A stretch of 64,000 bases of DNA, from assembly GCF_001465345.1 (NCBI RefSeq), contig NZ_CP013655.1:1724673-1788672 (forward strand). Reading direction: 5' to 3'. The first letter of the stretch is position 1, and each line of letters starts with the position of its first letter. Shown here piece after piece: positions 60,833-64,000 of this stretch. The notes beneath the pieces were generated by a model. That model had not been told where the DNA came from, searched no databases, and saw only the letters and a list, made by a program, of their open reading frames with translations. Position numbers and translations under genes: made by a program. This DNA is from Enterococcus rotai (GTDB lineage: Bacteria > Bacillota > Bacilli > Lactobacillales > Enterococcaceae).

Positions 60833-62821
60833 ATGGAAAAATTTGGGTTATGGTATTTGGTATTTAGTTTGAGTTATTTGTTTTTATTTTATCTTGTAGC
60901 GAAGAGAAATGAAAATTATCGGAAATTTGTCTTAACTGGTTTTGTTATTATCCAATTTATTTACTTAGCTTGGCGGTTTGTTTATACGATTCCTAGTGGA
61001 AGTATTGTTGAAACGATTGCCGGGAGTTTATTATATCTGGCGGAATTTATGGGATTCATTCAGGCCTTTACTCTAGTGATCTTATTTTGGAAGCCGTATA
61101 AACGGAAAAAAAAAACAGTAGATGAATTAAAAGTGTTACCCACTGTTGATATTCTGATCGCTACCTATAATGAAAATATTGATATTTTAGAAAGAACTGT
61201 TGTAGGGTGTTTATCTATTGACTATCCTAAAGAGCTATTAAAGATCTATCTTTGTGATGATGGAGATCGCTCGATGGTAAAAAAATTAGCAGAAAAACAT
61301 CATGTTGAATTTATTGCTCGTCCTACACATGAGCATGCCAAAGCAGGGAATTTAAATTATGCACTAACCAAAACTAGCGGAGAAATTATTGTGACTCAAG
61401 ATGCAGATATGGTGCCTAAACGTGAGTTTTTACAACGAACGCTTGGGTATTTTGCGCAAGAAGATGTTGGGTTTATTCAAACACCGCAAACGTTTTTTAA
61501 TTCAGATATTTTTCAACATAATCTATATTTAGACAGTGAAATCAATAATGAACAAGACTTTTTTATGCGTAGTTTAGAAGAAGGCAAAGATCAATTCAAT
61601 GCAGTATTGTATGTAGGAAGCAATGCATTATTTAAGCGGGCGGCGTTAGATTCGATCGGTGGATTCACAACAGGTGTGATCACAGAAGATATGGCTACAG
61701 GTTTATTGTTGCAAAATAATGGATGGCAAGGCGTCTTTGTCAATGAAGCGCTCGCTTCAGGACTTTCTCCAGAAACGTTAGCAGATTATGTGAAACAACG
61801 GGATCGTTGGGGACGTGGTAATGTCCAAGTTGCTAAAAAGTATACATTAAAGAAACTGAAAAATTTAAGCTTCATTCAAAAATGGTTTTATCTTGATGGT
61901 GTGCTGTACTGGTATTCTGGCATGTATAAATTGATTTATTTACTATGCCCATTTTTATATTTGGTTTTTAACATTTCAAGTTTGAAAACGACGTTGGCGC
62001 AACTAGTGATATTTTGGCTACCGGCATTTTTATCGGGGAGTCTGATGTATAAGTCAGTTGCTAGAAAAAAATATAATTCCTTCATAAGTAACATTTATGA
62101 ACTTGTTACAGCACCGCAAGTTTCTTGGGCCGTTTGGAAAGAGACCTTGTTTAGTCCTAAAAAGAATAAAAAGTTCCATGTGACGATTAAAGGGATCCAA
62201 GGGGGAAAAGGCTACTTTGATTGGCGCAATTGCAAAATTCAGATTCTATTATTAGGGCTTAACTGCTTCGCTTTGATTTATTACATCTGGCAATTAGATC
62301 TAAGTCAGCTACAGTGGTGGAATGTGTTATCCATCAATGTTTATTGGTTGTTGTATAACATTGTTAGTTTGACCGTAGCCGTTTGTGTCGCATATGAACG
62401 ACCACGTTTACCAATGATCGTTCCAGTTGAGTATCAAGGCAAATTAATGAAAGAAGATCAAGAAATCCCCGTTCAAATCAATTATTTAGGTGAGAAAAGT
62501 GTGACCATCATTGCCAATCAACAAGATCCGCATCTAAGCATGTTGCTTGATCCAGAAGCAGGATTTCTGTCTTTTCAGAAAATAAAAAATGTAAAACTGG
62601 TTCGTTCGCGTACTATTAATGTAGCAGGAAAAGTTGAAATCACATTCAAAATTCAAAAGTTTTCACGAAAAAATCACTATCGTTGGTTAGGGCTGATTTA
62701 TTCTGATCCAACCTATGGAATTGGTGATATCCAGTCAATCAGAGTTAAATTTTATACGATTTTTAAATATATAGTCAAAAATAGAAAAGATGCACAAAAA
62801 AATCAACAGTTACTGTCATAA
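60833..62821 (+). CDS. Cellulose-synthase-like family 2 glycosyltransferase
   Basis: The 662-residue protein has N-terminal TMs (about 4-22, 30-50 and 60-85) and a GT2 domain with ATYNENIDILERT, the metal motif DADM (190-193), TEDM near 285-288 and QRDRW (322-326). C-terminal TMs follow, then a region near 540-600 resembling a PilZ domain without the classical RxxxR arginines. This is the BcsA-type processive synthase layout. It would make and export a beta-linked polysaccharide. The ATG follows AAAAGGAGAGA. No bcsB-like gene follows; a lipoprotein gene starts 17 nt later. Confidence 0.87.
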   Translation: MEKFGLWYLVFSLSYLFLFYLVAKRNENYRKFVLTGFVIIQFIYLAWRFVYTIPSGSIVETIAGSLLYLAEFMGFIQAFTLVILFWKPYKRKKKTVDELKVLPTVDILIATYNENIDILERTVVGCLSIDYPKELLKIYLCDDGDRSMVKKLAEKHHVEFIARPTHEHAKAGNLNYALTKTSGEIIVTQDADMVPKREFLQRTLGYFAQEDVGFIQTPQTFFNSDIFQHNLYLDSEINNEQDFFMRSLEEGKDQFNAVLYVGSNALFKRAALDSIGGFTTGVITEDMATGLLLQNNGWQGVFVNEALASGLSPETLADYVKQRDRWGRGNVQVAKKYTLKKLKNLSFIQKWFYLDGVLYWYSGMYKLIYLLCPFLYLVFNISSLKTTLAQLVIFWLPAFLSGSLMYKSVARKKYNSFISNIYELVTAPQVSWAVWKETLFSPKKNKKFHVTIKGIQGGKGYFDWRNCKIQILLLGLNCFALIYYIWQLDLSQLQWWNVLSINVYWLLYNIVSLTVAVCVAYERPRLPMIVPVEYQGKLMKEDQEIPVQINYLGEKSVTIIANQQDPHLSMLLDPEAGFLSFQKIKNVKLVRSRTINVAGKVEITFKIQKFSRKNHYRWLGLIYSDPTYGIGDIQSIRVKFYTIFKYIVKNRKDAQKNQQLLS

Positions 62822-62838
62822 AGGAGCCAATTAGACGT

Positions 62839-63528
62839 ATGAAAAAAAAGAGAATAATTATGATGCTAGCGTTTATAGTTGTTGTTTTCACTGGATGCGC
62901 AAAGAATGCTGATCCTAAAGAGGTCGCTACAGCTTTCATCAATAATATAATTTATGATCGAGATAAAGAAGCTGGGGAAAACTATTTTTATCAGTTAGAC
63001 GCACCTAGCCAAGAAGACTTGACACAAGACTTTTCTGAATTGTTCGGTCTTTCAAAAGAACAAGCAAAAGAGTTAGTAACGATCTATCAGGAGCGACTTG
63101 AAAAGGAAACTAGTTTTTCGGTAAAGGTAAAAAATAGCAAGGCGAAAAAACAAGAAGTAGAAGTGACGGTTACAGGACTGGATCAGACGGCATTTGATCA
63201 AGTCATTGATCAAAAAACCGATGAAGAATTGGTCCAATGGTTAAAGAATAAAGGCTATGATATGATCGGAAAATTAGATGATATCGACAAGATTTCTGAC
63301 GAAAAGCAATTAAATGGGATTTTAAAAGAATTAGATGCATTAAAAGATGAAGACCTTAATCAAATCCAATTTGAAGCACTGAAAAAAACGTTTAAAGAGT
63401 TGAAGGCTTCCAAAGAGTCAAAGACGATCCATTTAGAACTGGAACCAGATAAAAAAGAGCAGAAATATTGGATCATAGTAGATGAAGAAAAACGTTTTAA
63501 CGAATTGCTAGATGCTTTCCAAGGATAA
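62839..63528 (+). CDS. Lipoprotein of unknown function next to the synthase
   Basis: The 229-residue protein has a signal peptide and lipobox VFTGC (Cys20), then a mixed alpha/beta domain rich in Lys and Asp. It resembles the general DUF4878/DUF5105 type of lipoproteins with an NTF2-like fold (ADPKEVATAFINNIIYDRD), which I state with low certainty. Only 17 nt after the synthase, it is probably co-transcribed and may act as an extracellular accessory of the polysaccharide machine. AAAGGAGCC precedes the ATG. Confidence 0.7.
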   Translation: MKKKRIIMMLAFIVVVFTGCAKNADPKEVATAFINNIIYDRDKEAGENYFYQLDAPSQEDLTQDFSELFGLSKEQAKELVTIYQERLEKETSFSVKVKNSKAKKQEVEVTVTGLDQTAFDQVIDQKTDEELVQWLKNKGYDMIGKLDDIDKISDEKQLNGILKELDALKDEDLNQIQFEALKKTFKELKASKESKTIHLELEPDKKEQKYWIIVDEEKRFNELLDAFQG

Positions 63529-63566
63529 CTAGAGTAAAGAAATATGTTGATTAAGGAGAAGTTAGA

Positions 63567-64000
63567 ATGAAAAAATTTATAGTATTTTGCATAGCTCTTT
63601 TAATGATCGGGATCGGGACGACCCAGACGGTAAATACCGCAGATGCTGCTTTTTCAAAAGATGAGGCAGTTAGGGAACGGTTTGCTTTAAAAAGAGAAAG
63701 ACTAGCAGAAGTCGTGTCTAAAAAGATCGCTCATGTTGAGAACTCAATCAAGACAAAACTAAAAGAGCAAGAGGCAAAAAAAGTTCAAAAACAAAAAGAA
63801 GAGGCTGAAAAGAAAGAGGCCGCTACAAAAGCAGAAGAAGAAAAAGTAGCCAGTCAAGCTGCAGCTCAAGAAGCAGCAACTGAACAAGCAGCAGGATCAG
63901 GCCAAGCGACAGCCCAACAACCAGTAGAACAGGCCCAACCTCCACTAGCACCTGAAACTGTTGAGGAGCCTGAAGCGGTGTCTGGTGCCTCAGCTAATGG
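63567..64000 (+). CDS. Secreted protein with charged coiled coil, truncated by the window end
   Basis: The reading frame runs from ATG 63567 to the end of the window, at least 144 residues. A signal peptide (KKFIVFCIALLMIGIG, probable cleavage after NTADA) precedes a highly charged Lys/Glu/Ala coiled coil (about 55-110) and a Gln/Ala/Pro-rich linker. The C-terminal domain lies beyond the window. The pattern is common in secreted NlpC/P60 or CHAP cell-wall hydrolases, but no such domain is visible here. TAAGGAGAAG is the ribosome binding site, and the gene follows the lipoprotein by 38 nt. Confidence 0.75.
   Translation, partial: MKKFIVFCIALLMIGIGTTQTVNTADAAFSKDEAVRERFALKRERLAEVVSKKIAHVENSIKTKLKEQEAKKVQKQKEEAEKKEAATKAEEEKVASQAAAQEAATEQAAGSGQATAQQPVEQAQPPLAPETVEEPEAVSGASAN

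Overview
The window looks like a chromosomal segment of an Enterococcus close to the E. faecalis group. It is low in G+C, with strong AGGAGG ribosome binding sites, many TTG/GTG starts, and gene sets I associate with E. faecalis: gls24, ddl-murF, acpS-alr-mazF, a gene block homologous to the EF_0829-EF_0839 families, and kimA. I saw no rRNA, tRNA, CRISPR array, prophage or insertion sequence. Species and all family names rest on recognition by eye, not on a search.

Layout. 0.3-9.2 kb: a glutamine-amidotransferase-type hydrolase, an oligopeptide-binding lipoprotein, the Gls24 envelope-stress operon (amaP, DUF2273, gls24, glsB), ribosomal protein L25/Ctc, a 16S pseudouridine synthase, a HAD nucleotidase, an acetyltransferase and uridine kinase. 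9.3-17.0 kb: a response regulator and histidine kinase followed by two FtsX-type permeases, two ABC ATPases (one with degenerate catalytic motifs) and a membrane-anchored PASTA protein. 17.5-19.1 kb: a partnerless MazF-type gene and an oxidoreductase.

19.6-31.3 kb: a catabolic cluster under a PRD regulator. It holds a small PRD protein, an SFCGS protein, DUF4312, DUF4311 and DUF4310 (an uncharacterised, probably membrane-associated set), a PTS EIIC without neighbouring EIIA or EIIB, a small membrane protein, a DUF871/MupG-like glycosidase, an amidohydrolase, a DgaE-type PLP ammonia-lyase, a DgaF-type KDGP aldolase and a PfkB kinase. The enzymes suggest an N-acylated amino-sugar acid or its glycoside being converted to 2-keto-3-deoxy-6-phosphogluconate and then to pyruvate and glyceraldehyde 3-phosphate. 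This is the best candidate for an undescribed system.

31.5-44.1 kb: a GyrB-like protein without ATPase residues or TOPRIM, a YaiI protein, then cell-wall genes (ddl, murF), the helicase cshA, acpS-alr-mazF, an unexplained envelope trio (two-TM protein, coiled coil, LysM) and signal peptidase I. 44.3-56.5 kb: an Mga-like regulator divergent from a flavoprotein whose position 42 is Ser instead of the redox Cys, a YhgE/Pip protein, a CDF transporter, a membrane-anchored MutS-like ATPase and the potassium importer KimA. 57.1-60.5 kb: an OpuC-type osmoprotectant ABC operon on the minus strand. It is divergent from a cellulose-synthase-like glycosyltransferase, a lipoprotein and a secreted protein that runs off the window.

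The main non-coding signal is a family of roughly 120-nt imperfect palindromes scattered between genes. They occur singly, as internally deleted forms, and in two tandem arrays with exact periods of 122 and 120 nt. Stem bases differ between copies while the pairing is kept, which points to a selected or self-propagating hairpin element.
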